DNA from: Paracoccus stylophorae
GTDB taxonomy: Bacteria > Pseudomonadota > Alphaproteobacteria > Rhodobacterales > Rhodobacteraceae
Length of the DNA stretch: 64,000 bases
Reading direction: 5' to 3'
NCBI RefSeq assembly: GCF_028553765.1
Contig: NZ_CP067134.1
Span: 1,903,001-1,967,000, forward strand
Position numbers and translations under genes: made by a program. Positions 43,883 to 52,872 of this stretch are shown here, piece by piece (positions within the stretch are counted from its first letter, which is position 1; the number at the start of each line of letters is the position of its first letter). The notes beneath the pieces were generated by a model. The model made no database searches. It was not told the origin of the DNA and saw nothing but the letters and a program-made list of their open reading frames with translations.

Positions 43883-44862
43883 CAGGGCGCCTCGGCGTTC
43901 GAAAAGGGCGAGCCGTCCTGTTCGGGGTCCTTTTTCGACCAGTCGCGCTTGACCCCCAGCCACAGCACCACGTTCTTGGCGATATAGACCGAGGAATAGG
44001 TGCCGATCAGGATGCCGAAGGTGATCGCGAAGACAAAGCCGCGAATCACGTCGCCGCCCAGGATCAGCAGCGCGATCAGCGCCACCAGCGTCGTCCCCGA
44101 GGTCATCACCGTGCGCGACAGCGTCTCGTTCACCGACAGGTTCATCAGGTCGCGCAACGGACGTTTCTTGTATTTCATCAGGTTTTCGCGCAGCCGGTCG
44201 AAGACGACGACGGTGTCGTTGATCGAATAGCCGACGATGGTCAGCAGCGCGGCGATGGTGGTCAGGTCGAACTTGATCTGGAAGGCGGCAAAGACGCCCA
44301 TCGTGATCAGCACGTCATGCAGCAGCGACACGATGGCGCCGACGGCGAACTGCCATTCGAACCGCAGCCAGATATATACCGAGATCGCGGCAAGCGAGGC
44401 CAGCACGGCATAGATCGCGGTCTGGATCAGCTCGCCCGAAACCTTGGGGCCGACCGATTCGATCTGCGGGAAGGTGATCGACGGATCGACCTCTTGCAGG
44501 GCGGCCTCGATGGCGCTGATGGTTTCGGGGGTGACGGCCTCGGTCCCCTCCTGCGCGCTGACGCGGACCTGGGCGACGTGCTGATCCTCGCGGAAGGTGG
44601 GGTCATAGACCTGCGTGATCGCCACATCGCCCAGATCCAGCGGTTGCAGCGCCTGGCGATATTCGCCCACATCCACCGCCTGCGTCGATTCGGTGCGGAT
44701 CGTGGTGCCGCCCTTGAAGTCGATGCCGAAATTCAGCCCGAACACGAACAGCGCCACCACCGACAGCACCGCCGCCACCGAGGATAGCCCGAAGGTCAGC
44801 ACCTGCCAGCGAAAGAAGTCGATATTGGTGTTGTCGGGAACCAGTTTCAGTCGGAAAGCCAT
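43882..44862 (-). CDS. secF: Protein translocase subunit SecF
   Basis: Works with SecD to draw proteins across the inner membrane using the proton gradient. The 326-residue protein has six helices and one large periplasmic loop. It shows FGIDFKGGTTIRTES at the start of the loop, and the transmembrane part VGYSINDTVVVFDRLRENL with the conserved Asp and Arg, then SRTVMTSGTTLVALIAL. The start at 44862 is chosen because the SecF N terminus and FRLKLVPDNT fit. It follows secD by one base. Confidence 0.95.
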   Translation of the reverse strand: MAFRLKLVPDNTNIDFFRWQVLTFGLSSVAAVLSVVALFVFGLNFGIDFKGGTTIRTESTQAVDVGEYRQALQPLDLGDVAITQVYDPTFREDQHVAQVRVSAQEGTEAVTPETISAIEAALQEVDPSITFPQIESVGPKVSGELIQTAIYAVLASLAAISVYIWLRFEWQFAVGAIVSLLHDVLITMGVFAAFQIKFDLTTIAALLTIVGYSINDTVVVFDRLRENLMKYKKRPLRDLMNLSVNETLSRTVMTSGTTLVALIALLILGGDVIRGFVFAITFGILIGTYSSVYIAKNVVLWLGVKRDWSKKDPEQDGSPFSNAEAP

Positions 44863-44863
44863 G

Positions 44864-46528
44864 TCATACCTCGATCTGGCGCGGACGGGCGCGTTCGAAC
44901 CAGGCAATCGTCAGCAGCCGGGTCACGAACAGGGCGGTGAAGACCGAGGTGACGATGCCGATGGTCAGCGTCACAGCGAACCCCTTGACCGGACCCGAAC
45001 CAAGCACGAACAGGATCGCGGCGACGATCAGCGTGGTGATGTTGGCGTCGATGATCGCCGACATCGCGCGTTCATAACCCTGCTCGATGGCGCGCGCCGG
45101 ACCGCGGGCGGTCTTCTTTTCCTCGCGGATCCGCTCGAACACCAGCACGTTGGCGTCCACGGCCATGCCGATGGTCAGCACGATCCCGGCGATGCCCGGC
45201 AGCGTCAGCGTGGCCCCGATCATCGACAGCACGCCGAAGATCAGCCCCATATTGACCGCCAGCGCGACCGAGGCGAACAGGCCGAACAGCCCGTAGGACA
45301 GGATCATCAGCACGATGACCGCCACGAACCCCACGGCCGAGGCGATGCGGCCCGCGTCGATGCTGTCCTGCCCCAGCTCGGGCCCGACGGTGCGTTCTTC
45401 CAGAAATGTCAGCTCGGCCGGCAGCGCGCCTGCGCGCAGCAGCACCGCCAGCCGGTTCGCCTCTTCATAATCCATCGAGCCCGAGATCTGGCCCGACCCG
45501 GTGGTGATCGCCTGCCGGATGACCGGGGCCGAGATCACCTGATCGTCCAGCACGATCGCAAAGGGTTGGCCGACATTGGCGCTGGTATAGGCGCCGAACT
45601 TGCGCGCGCCGGTCGGGTTGAAGCGGAAATCGACCGACGGCATGCCGTTCTGGTCGGTCGAGGGCAGCGCGTCGGTCAGTTCCTCGCCGGTGACGACCGG
45701 CGTTTCTTCGACCGTGTAATAGACGCCTTCCTGATCGGCGGCGGGCAGAACGACCTGGCCGATGCCCACGCGGGCATCCGGGTCCGCGCCCGTTCCCACC
45801 ACCGGATTGAAGGTCAGCTTCGCCGTCGTGCCGATCAGCGCCTTCAGTTCGGCCGCCGATCCGATGCCCGGAACCTGGATCAGGATGCGGTCGGTGCCCT
45901 GGCGCATGATCGTCGGCTCTCGCGTGCCGACCTCGTCCACGCGGCGGCGGATGATTTCCAGCGATTGCTGGATCGTGCGGTCGTCGGTGACGGCCTTTTC
46001 GGCGTCGGACAGCCGGATCGTGATGGCGTTGCCCTGCGCGTCGATGGCAAGGCTGGATTGTCCCGCCCCGGTCAGGGTCGTCACCGGTTCGGAAAATCCG
46101 CGCACGATCTCGACCGCGCGGGCCAGCTGGTCGGGCTGCCCGATCTCGATCTTCAGGACGCCGTCGGGGGCGGGCACGCGGCGCACCGCGCCGATGGTCG
46201 CACGTTCGTCGGCCAGCGCGCGGCGCAGTTCCGGCCACAGCGAATCCATCCGCGCCTTGTAGACCTGATCGACCTGCACCTCGCCCAGAAGATGCGCGCC
46301 GCCGCGCAGATCCAGCCCCAGATTGACCAGCCCGCTTGGCAGCCAGCCCGGCCAGCCGTCGCGCGCCTGCACCAGTTCGGGCGTCGTCACACCGGTCTTT
46401 TCAATAGTGGCCACGGCGTCGTTATGCGCCTCGACCCGGTTGTAGAACAGGTTGGGCATGGCATAGGCCAGCCCCAGAAGGCAAATCCCGATGATCAGGA
46501 TGCGCTTCCATCGGTCGATCTGAAGCAT
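44864..46528 (-). CDS. secD: Protein translocase subunit SecD
   Basis: The larger partner of SecF. The 554-residue protein opens with one helix and then LGLDLRGGAHLL (the D1 motif). A long periplasmic P1 domain follows (about 70-350), with RRRVDEVGTREPTI and the head region. Transmembrane helices 2-6 contain GMAVDANVLVFERIREE, the conserved DANVLxxERIRE motif. Length is normal for alphaproteobacteria. It is 32 bp after yajC and one base before secF, so the three are one transcript. Confidence 0.96.
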   Translation of the reverse strand: MLQIDRWKRILIIGICLLGLAYAMPNLFYNRVEAHNDAVATIEKTGVTTPELVQARDGWPGWLPSGLVNLGLDLRGGAHLLGEVQVDQVYKARMDSLWPELRRALADERATIGAVRRVPAPDGVLKIEIGQPDQLARAVEIVRGFSEPVTTLTGAGQSSLAIDAQGNAITIRLSDAEKAVTDDRTIQQSLEIIRRRVDEVGTREPTIMRQGTDRILIQVPGIGSAAELKALIGTTAKLTFNPVVGTGADPDARVGIGQVVLPAADQEGVYYTVEETPVVTGEELTDALPSTDQNGMPSVDFRFNPTGARKFGAYTSANVGQPFAIVLDDQVISAPVIRQAITTGSGQISGSMDYEEANRLAVLLRAGALPAELTFLEERTVGPELGQDSIDAGRIASAVGFVAVIVLMILSYGLFGLFASVALAVNMGLIFGVLSMIGATLTLPGIAGIVLTIGMAVDANVLVFERIREEKKTARGPARAIEQGYERAMSAIIDANITTLIVAAILFVLGSGPVKGFAVTLTIGIVTSVFTALFVTRLLTIAWFERARPRQIEV

Positions 46529-46560
46529 CTTGGCCTACGCCCTTCCGGTGTTGTGACGGC

Positions 46561-46890
46561 TCAGCCGTTGGCGGCCGCCGGTTCGGTCTTGTTCAGCACC
46601 TGCGCCACGGTGGAACGGACGATGCGGACCTTGACGCCCTGCGCGATCTCGACCTCAAGCTCGTCGTCGCGCACGGTGGCGACCTTGCCCAGAATTCCCC
46701 CCTGGGTGACGACGTGATCGCCCTTCTTCAGCGCCTCGACCATCGCGCGGTGCTGCTTGACCCGCTTTTGCTGCGGCCGGATCATCAGGAAATACATGAT
46801 CGCGAAGATCAGGATCAGCGGGATGAACTGCGCAAAGGCGGCACCGGAACCGGCACCGGCAGCCTGGGCAAAGGCGGGGGTTGCGAACAT
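46561..46890 (-). CDS. yajC: Sec accessory protein YajC
   Basis: A small inner-membrane subunit that associates with SecDF. The 109-residue protein has one helix (FIPLILIFAIMYFLMI) followed by RPQQKRVKQHRAM and the cytoplasmic beta-rich part GDHVVTQGGILGKV, all family signatures. ATG 46890 is preceded by AGAGGAAG at a good distance; a longer open frame upstream is not needed. It is the first gene of the sec-ccm block. Confidence 0.94.
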   Translation of the reverse strand: MFATPAFAQAAGAGSGAAFAQFIPLILIFAIMYFLMIRPQQKRVKQHRAMVEALKKGDHVVTQGGILGKVATVRDDELEVEIAQGVKVRIVRSTVAQVLNKTEPAAANG

Positions 46891-47123
46891 CAAACTTCCT
46901 CTCGGTGTGCGGACCGGATAACCCGGCCCCTTCGAATTGGCGCGCAACCTATCTGCGCGGCCGGTCCTTGGCAAGAAAGCCCGCAGCGTTCCGCGCGCGA
47001 CAGCGGCCCACGCCTGCGTGAGGGGGGCGGCGCCGGACGATGCGGCGGACCCGCTTGCAGGTGGACTTGGCCGCCCCGCTGTGGCAGTCGGGCGGCATCC
47101 GCATCTTGCAAGGCGATGTTGCC

Positions 47124-47951
47124 ATGACCGACCAAGCCCGCGACGACATCCGCGATCCGGCGGCCCAGATCGTCCGCCTGATCGACATCATGGCCGCGCT
47201 GCGCGATCCCCGAACCGGCTGTCCGTGGGACATCGAACAGGATTTCGCCTCGATCGCGCCCTATACCATCGAAGAGGCGCACGAGGTCGAGGACGCGATC
47301 CAGCGTCAGGCCTGGGACGAGTTGCCGGGCGAACTGGGCGATCTGCTGTTGCAGGTGGTCTTTCACGCCCAGATGGCGCGCGAGGCGGGCATGTTCGATT
47401 TCGCCGACTGCGCCGCCGCGATCGCAGACAAGCTGGTGTTTCGCCATCCCCATGTCTTCGGCAGCGAATCGCGCGACAAATCGGCCGAGCAGCAGGTCCG
47501 GGACTGGGAGGCGATCAAGGCGGTCGAACGCGCCGGCAAGGCCGAGCGCGGAACGCTGGACGGGGTGGCGTTGGGCCTGCCCGCGCTGACGCGGGCGGTC
47601 AAGTTGCAGAATCGCGCGGCCCGCGTGGGCTTTGATTGGCCGGGGCCTGAAGACGTGCTGGACAAGATCGCCGAGGAAACCGCCGAACTGGTCGAGGCGC
47701 GCGACGATCTTGGCCCCGACGCGCTGGAGGAGGAGTTCGGCGATCTGCTGTTCGTGATGGCCAATCTGGCGCGGCACCTGAAGATCGACCCGGAACTGGC
47801 CCTGCGTCGCGCCAACGCCAAGTTCACCCGCCGTTTTCAGGCGATCGAGGCCGCGCTGGCCGCCCAGGGCCGCCGCCCCGAAGACAGCGATCTGGCCGAG
47901 ATGGACGGGCTGTGGAACCGCGCCAAGGCGGCCGAGAAGGCAGCCGGGTAA
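47124..47951 (+). CDS. mazG: Nucleoside triphosphate pyrophosphohydrolase MazG
   Basis: Hydrolyses NTPs and dNTPs to monophosphates, probably to clean the nucleotide pool. The 275-residue protein has two MazG modules. The first shows GCPWDIEQDFASIAPYTIEEAHE and the metal-binding ELGDLLLQVVFHAQM. The second has DKIAEETAELVEA and EEEFGDLLFVMANLARHL. ATG 47124 gives the usual family start before the DPAAQIVRLIDIMAALRDP region, although its ribosome site is weak. A GC-rich palindromic repeat follows its stop. Confidence 0.93.
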   Translation: MTDQARDDIRDPAAQIVRLIDIMAALRDPRTGCPWDIEQDFASIAPYTIEEAHEVEDAIQRQAWDELPGELGDLLLQVVFHAQMAREAGMFDFADCAAAIADKLVFRHPHVFGSESRDKSAEQQVRDWEAIKAVERAGKAERGTLDGVALGLPALTRAVKLQNRAARVGFDWPGPEDVLDKIAEETAELVEARDDLGPDALEEEFGDLLFVMANLARHLKIDPELALRRANAKFTRRFQAIEAALAAQGRRPEDSDLAEMDGLWNRAKAAEKAAG

Positions 47952-48010
47952 AGGGGGGCGCTGCCCCCCGTCGCGTTCCGCGACGCCCCCCGAGGTATTT
48001 GGCAAGAGGG
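47951..48010. repeat. Rhodobacterales-type intergenic palindromic repeat (copy 2)
   Basis: Two hairpins (GGGGGGC-GCT-GCCCCCC and GTCGCG-TTC-CGCGAC) lead into CCCCCCGAGGTATTTGG and a purine-rich end. The core CCCCCC-(G)-GGTATTTGG matches the copy at 25347-25400. It lies between the convergent mazG and TauE/SafE genes. Confidence 0.8.
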
Positions 48011-48025
48011 CGAGGGGCGGGCCGG

Positions 48026-48841
48026 TCAGCCCGCCAGCGCCTTGCGCAGCATGTTCAGCGCAACGAGGAACAGGAAAATCGCGAAGTAACGCTTGAGCCG
48101 GGGCGGATCGGTGCGATGGGCCAGCGCCGCCCCCATCGGCGCGGTGATCAGCGTCATGCTGATCGTGACCAGAAACGCCGGCAGGTTGACCGACCCCACG
48201 GTCCATGGAGGCGCGTTCGTCGCCGGCAGCAGCAGGAAGGTCGCCACCGACGGCACCGCGATCAGCACGCCGAACCCCGCCGAGGTGGCGACCGCGCGGT
48301 GGATCGGACGCCCGTGCAGCGACATCAGCGGCACGCCGATACTGCCGCCGCCGATCCCCAGAAGCACCGACAGAAACCCGATCAGCGGCGAGATCAGCCG
48401 GCGCCGCCAGCCCTCGGGCATCCGGTCGGCCAGACGCCAGTGCGGACGCGAGACGGCCATATAGGTCGCGATGACGATGACCAGCACCGCAAAGATCATC
48501 TGCAACACGTGGGTGCGCAGCGATCCGACCGTCAGCACGCCCAGCAACGCGCCGATGGCGATGCCCGGCGCCCAGCCCTTCAGGATCGGCCAGTCCACCG
48601 CGCCCTTGCGATGATGGGACGAGACCGACCGCAGCGAGGTGACGATGATCGTGGCCAGCGACGTCGCCAGACAGATCTGCATCAGGTCCGGCCCGTCATA
48701 CCCGGCCTGCGCGAACACGAACAGGAAGGCAGGCACCAGCACGATGCCGCCGCCCACGCCCAGCAACCCCGCCAGCACGCCGGCAAACGCCCCTGTGGCC
48801 AGCAATGTCAGGCCGGGAAGGACCAGATCGGCCATGGCCAT
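48026..48841 (-). CDS. TauE/SafE-family anion permease
   Basis: A 271-residue inner-membrane protein with about eight helices. The two family repeats are visible as GVLAGLLGVGGGIVLVPAFL and GFLSVLLGIGGGSIGVPLMSL. The family exports or imports sulfite, sulfoacetate and related anions; nothing nearby shows the substrate. Two ATGs at 48841 and 48835 are possible. It lies four bases after the dusA stop, so the two may be transcribed together. Confidence 0.88.
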   Translation of the reverse strand: MAMADLVLPGLTLLATGAFAGVLAGLLGVGGGIVLVPAFLFVFAQAGYDGPDLMQICLATSLATIIVTSLRSVSSHHRKGAVDWPILKGWAPGIAIGALLGVLTVGSLRTHVLQMIFAVLVIVIATYMAVSRPHWRLADRMPEGWRRRLISPLIGFLSVLLGIGGGSIGVPLMSLHGRPIHRAVATSAGFGVLIAVPSVATFLLLPATNAPPWTVGSVNLPAFLVTISMTLITAPMGAALAHRTDPPRLKRYFAIFLFLVALNMLRKALAG

Positions 48842-48845
48842 CCGG

Positions 48846-49862
48846 TCAGGCCGGTCCTGCCGCGCCGGCCAGCGCTGTGGCGTCCCGAGTGTCGGGTCCG
48901 CTTACCAGGGCCAGCGCGGCGTCATAGACCTCGATCCCGCCGGACGATGCGCCCTCGGACAGGGTGCGCCGCCAGGCTCGGGCGCCGGGCTGGCCGTGAA
49001 ACAGGCCCAGCATGTGGCGGGTGATCTGGTGCAGGCGTCCGCCCGCCCGCAGATGCGACCGGATGCGCGGGCGCATCGCGCGGGCCACATCAAGGGCGCT
49101 GCCCGCCACGGGTGCCGCACCCCACAGGCGGTCCGCCTCGCCCAGCATGTCCCAGGGCCGGTGATAGGCCGCCCGCCCGATCATCACCCCGTCCATCGCA
49201 CGAAGATGGTCGCGCACCGCATCCATGCTGTCGATGCCGCCGTTCACGGACAGGTGCAGGTCGGGAAATTGGCGCTTCATCGCGTGGACCAATTCGTGAT
49301 CCAGCGGCGGAATCTCGCGGTTCTCGCGCGGGCTCAGCCCTTGCAGCCACGCCTTGCGCGCGTGGATGGCGATGCGGCCGATACCGGCATCGCGCATCCG
49401 CGCCAGAAAATCGGGCAGCACCTGTTCGGGGATCTGGTCGTCGACGCCGATCCGGCATTTCACCGTCACCTCGACCGGGCTGACCGATTGCATCGCGGCC
49501 ACGCAATCCGCGACAAGGCCGGGCTGTTTCATCAGGACCGCCCCGAAACAGCCGGACTGCACCCGGTCACTGGGACAGCCGACATTCAGATTGATCTCGT
49601 CATAGCCCCAGTCGGCGGCAATGGCGGTCGCCTGACGCAGCTCTGCCGGGTCCGAGCCGCCCAGTTGCAGCGCCAGCGGACGTTCGACCGCGTTGAAATC
49701 CAGCAGCCGCGCGCGGTCCCCGTGCACGATGGCGGCCGAGGTGACCATCTCGGTATACAGCAGCGCGTGGCGCGACATCATCCGGTGAAACATCCGGCAA
49801 TGCCTGTCCGTCCAGTCCATCATCGGGGCGACGGATAATCTTGCGTGTTCGGCCAGTTTCAT
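48846..49862 (-). CDS. dusA: tRNA-dihydrouridine synthase DusA
   Basis: FMN enzyme that reduces uridines in the tRNA D-loop with NADPH. The 338-residue protein has the N-terminal VAPMMDWTDRHCRMFHR that marks the DusA branch. Further motifs are INLNVGCPSDRVQSGCFGAVLM (catalytic Cys in GCPS), VTVKCRIGVDD, HARKAWLQGLSPRENR and MIGRAAYHRPW. The start at 49862 fits the family. It is the first gene of a possible dusA-TauE pair. Confidence 0.94.
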   Translation of the reverse strand: MKLAEHARLSVAPMMDWTDRHCRMFHRMMSRHALLYTEMVTSAAIVHGDRARLLDFNAVERPLALQLGGSDPAELRQATAIAADWGYDEINLNVGCPSDRVQSGCFGAVLMKQPGLVADCVAAMQSVSPVEVTVKCRIGVDDQIPEQVLPDFLARMRDAGIGRIAIHARKAWLQGLSPRENREIPPLDHELVHAMKRQFPDLHLSVNGGIDSMDAVRDHLRAMDGVMIGRAAYHRPWDMLGEADRLWGAAPVAGSALDVARAMRPRIRSHLRAGGRLHQITRHMLGLFHGQPGARAWRRTLSEGASSGGIEVYDAALALVSGPDTRDATALAGAAGPA

Positions 49863-50157
49863 CTTCTTTGCAACTTCACCAGAAAAACGCGCGCCTGTCG
49901 GCCTTGAGAGGGGCAGGATGGCCCGTTGTCCCGCCTATAGACCATGCGCGCGGCAGAGGGAAACCCGCCAGCACCGGCACCCTGCCGGCCTGCCGATGTC
50001 CGCCCGCATGAAAGAGGCTGGCGATATTCGTCATTCATAATGGAAAACAGTCTGCCGCATTATGTGCGATCATATTTGGATTTTTCCAGACATTCGGCGA
50101 TGAATATTGACATGAAGGCCACAATTCGCATCCTTGACATCCAGCCTGGAGAAAGTC
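49863..50157. other. Divergent regulatory region between dusA and the coiled-coil gene
   Basis: A 295-bp stretch whose right half (50020-50130) is unusually rich in A and T for this genome. A good -35 box TTGACA (50107-50112) is followed at 16 bp by CATCCT (50129-50134), a likely promoter for the gene at 50158. No gene was recognised inside. Confidence 0.45.
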
Positions 50158-51801
50158 GTGGCGCGTTTGTGTTTGTCAGCCGGCCCGGCGGCGATGTTTC
50201 TTGCGACCGCCCTTCTTGCGCCCTTGTCGGCGCAGGCCCAGCAACAGGATGCTGAACGCGCCCATGCGCTGCGGCAGATCATCGCGACGATGGATGAGGA
50301 AGTCGCCCAGCTTGAGGCGCGGGCACAGGCGGCGCGCGACCAGCTGGACGATCTGGCGGAACGGCAGGACAAGGCGAAACGGCTGGAGGCCGAGATTGCC
50401 GCGCAACAGGCCGCTTTGCCCGATCTGGAACAGAAAGCCGCCGAATTGCAGCAGGATATTCTTGGCCTGAGGGAAGAACGCGATGCCATGCGGGCCGATC
50501 TGGAACAGCGCGCAGCCATCGCGGTGGAAACCGACCGGCTGGCCGACGAAATGGCGGCGGAACAAGCCGCGCTGGAACAGCTGTCGCAGACCGTCGCGGA
50601 TCGGCAGTCGTTTCTGACCGGAACCGAGGCGCGGACGGATCGGCTGCGTGCCACCCTGCGCCGCCTTGTTGCCGCACGCGATGCCGCGCGATCCGAGGCA
50701 GAGGCGGCAGACCGCAAGCGCCGCGAGGCACAAGAGACGCTGGCGGCGCAGATCGGACCGCTTCGGACCACCATCGACACCATGACCGAACGCATCGCAC
50801 GCGGGCAGAAGGAAGCGTCGGATCTGGATGCGCGGACGGCCGATCTGCGCGCCTCGGTTCAGCAACTGACCGCCGATCGCGACGCGCTGACGGCCGAGGC
50901 CGCAGAGGCGCGCGATACGGCCGACGCGCAGCAGGCAAGGCTGGACGCGCTGCGCGAAGAGGCCGATGCGCTGCGCCGCGACATCGCCGGCCTGACCGAA
51001 GAACGCGACGGGCTGACGGCGGCTTCCGAACGCGCCGCCGCCCTTGCGGCACAGAATGACAGCCTGAGCCGGACAATCGCGGATCAGCAGGCGCAGGCCG
51101 ACCGCCTGCAAGCCAGCATCGCCGAACGCCGGCGCAGCGTCGAGACGCTGGCGGCGCGCGAAGACGAACTGCAACGCGCCATCGGTGAACTGGACGAAAA
51201 CCGTCAGGCGCTGCGCGAAACGGCGGGACGCGCGGATCAGGCCGAACGCGCCGCGCTGCAAGCCGACATCGCAGACATGCGGCAACAGAGGGATGCCGGG
51301 ATGCAGGAACTGTCGGGTCTGCGCGACCAGCTTGCCCGCCTGTCGCAACAGCGCAACGCCTTGGCCGAGGTCGCGACGCAGCTGCAACAGCAGCAGGACC
51401 AAAGCGCGCAGCTGAGCCGGGCGATCGAGGCGCAGCAGCAGGAATCGCAGCAACTGGCCGACCGGATCGCCGCGCAGCGTGACCGGCTTGCGCAGATGGA
51501 AGAAGATGAAGATGCCGCCGAGCCGGCTCAGCCCCCGGACCAGGCCGTGCCACAGATCGGTGCGGCGGTGGCCGTGGACGACACGCCGGATGCGGCCGCG
51601 TCCGCGCCGGGTCGGCGCGCGGCTGACGTGGATGCGGTTCTGTCCAGCGCGCCCGGCCTGCCCCGCGCCGCGGACCGGCTGGACCGGCTGCGCGAATCGC
51701 TCATTGCGGGCGCATGTGCGCCCGATGCACTGCAACAGGTCCAGGACCCCATCAACCGGCAGGCCCTGCTGGCGCTGCTGTCGCGTCTGTCACCCTGCTG
51801 A
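50158..51801 (+). CDS. Secreted long coiled-coil protein of unknown function
   Basis: I do not recognise a family. The 547-residue protein has a signal peptide (GPAAMFLATALLAPLSAQAQ) and then a nearly unbroken heptad pattern rich in Ala, Arg, Glu, Gln and Leu from about residue 30 to 440, as in long periplasmic coiled coils. An acidic linker (EEDEDAAEPAQPPDQ) leads to a C-terminal part (about 480-547) with two cysteines, one of them the last residue (ALLALLSRLSPC). GTG 50158 is chosen because GGAGAA stands 6 nt upstream and gives a compact signal; a TTG 24 bp earlier is possible. It lies 30 bp before a TAXI-type receptor gene, and the two are probably cotranscribed. Confidence 0.85.
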   Translation: MARLCLSAGPAAMFLATALLAPLSAQAQQQDAERAHALRQIIATMDEEVAQLEARAQAARDQLDDLAERQDKAKRLEAEIAAQQAALPDLEQKAAELQQDILGLREERDAMRADLEQRAAIAVETDRLADEMAAEQAALEQLSQTVADRQSFLTGTEARTDRLRATLRRLVAARDAARSEAEAADRKRREAQETLAAQIGPLRTTIDTMTERIARGQKEASDLDARTADLRASVQQLTADRDALTAEAAEARDTADAQQARLDALREEADALRRDIAGLTEERDGLTAASERAAALAAQNDSLSRTIADQQAQADRLQASIAERRRSVETLAAREDELQRAIGELDENRQALRETAGRADQAERAALQADIADMRQQRDAGMQELSGLRDQLARLSQQRNALAEVATQLQQQQDQSAQLSRAIEAQQQESQQLADRIAAQRDRLAQMEEDEDAAEPAQPPDQAVPQIGAAVAVDDTPDAAASAPGRRAADVDAVLSSAPGLPRAADRLDRLRESLIAGACAPDALQQVQDPINRQALLALLSRLSPC

Positions 51802-51831
51802 AAGACCGGCGTCACAACAAAGGAGAGACGC

Positions 51832-52872
51832 ATGCGACTGTCAAAGCCCCTTCGGACCCTGGCGCTTGGCCTTGGTCTTGTTCTTGCGTCGCTGTCGTCC
51901 GGCGCGGCGCAGGAACCGCCCATCAACATCATGACGGGATCGCCGACGGGCACCTATATCCAGTTCGGGCGCGACATGCAGAACCTGATGGCGAATTGCG
52001 GGCAGCAGATGGGCGTGGTCGAATCCGCCGGCTCGCTTGAGAATTTCCTGGGCGTGCGGCAACGGCGGCAGACGCAGTTCGGGATCGTGCAGAACGATGT
52101 GCTGGAATACATGCAGACCTTTGCCGGGCAGGACCCGGCCGTGGCGCGGACGATCCGCGGCGTGCGCATCGCCTTTCCGCTTTACGACGAAGAGGTGCAT
52201 ATCCTGGGCGTGAAGGACATTGGCAGCCTTGCCGATCTTGCCGGCCGGCGCGTGGCCATCGGCACGGAAAACAGCGGCACCTTCCTGACATCGTCGTTGA
52301 TGCTGTCGCTGACCGGGATCGAGCCGGCCGAAAAGCTGACCATCGGCCCGCAAGAGGCGCTGGCCGCGCTGAAGGCCGGCGATCTGGACGCGTTCTTCTA
52401 TGTCACCGGCGCGCCGGCCCCGATCTATGCCGATGAGGACATCGACGGCGACCGGTTTCATCTGGTGCCGGTGGCCGACGACACGTTGCGCAGCGTCTAT
52501 ACGCCGACCACGCTGGCGGCGGGCACCTATCCGTTCCAGACCGAGCCCGTCGATCTGGTCGCGGTCAAGGCGGTGCTGATGACGTTCGAATACGACATGC
52601 GCGGCAACGCCTATCACCGTGCGGCCTGCGACGCGGTGTCGGACCTGTCCTCGCTGATCCTGACCCGGCTGGACGATCTGCGCGAAGACGGTCATCCGAA
52701 ATGGCAACAGGTGGATCTTGAGGCGATCCCGCCGGGCTGGGACATCAGCGCCTGCGTCAATCGCGGCATCAGCCCCGATTACGTTGCGTCCTGCACGGCA
52801 CCCGAGGCCTCGCCCGACAGCGATGCGAACGCCGCCTATCGGCGCAATATCTGCGCGGTGATGGGCTGCTGA
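51832..52872 (+). CDS. TAXI-type TRAP transporter solute receptor without a nearby permease
   Basis: A 346-residue periplasmic solute-binding protein. The signal peptide (TLALGLGLVLASLSSGAAQ) precedes the TAXI-like opening INIMTGSPTGTYIQFGRDM. Further family segments are GIVQNDVLEYM, DLAGRRVAIGTENSGTFLTSSLML and GDLDAFFYVTGAPAPIY. No DctQ/DctM permease is encoded in the window. Six cysteines cluster mostly at the C terminus (ACDAVSD, SACVNRG, ASCTAPE, NICAVMGC), which is unusual for a receptor and suggests disulfides. It ends in Cys, like its coiled-coil neighbour. A sensing or scaffold role is a guess. Confidence 0.88.
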   Translation: MRLSKPLRTLALGLGLVLASLSSGAAQEPPINIMTGSPTGTYIQFGRDMQNLMANCGQQMGVVESAGSLENFLGVRQRRQTQFGIVQNDVLEYMQTFAGQDPAVARTIRGVRIAFPLYDEEVHILGVKDIGSLADLAGRRVAIGTENSGTFLTSSLMLSLTGIEPAEKLTIGPQEALAALKAGDLDAFFYVTGAPAPIYADEDIDGDRFHLVPVADDTLRSVYTPTTLAAGTYPFQTEPVDLVAVKAVLMTFEYDMRGNAYHRAACDAVSDLSSLILTRLDDLREDGHPKWQQVDLEAIPPGWDISACVNRGISPDYVASCTAPEASPDSDANAAYRRNICAVMGC

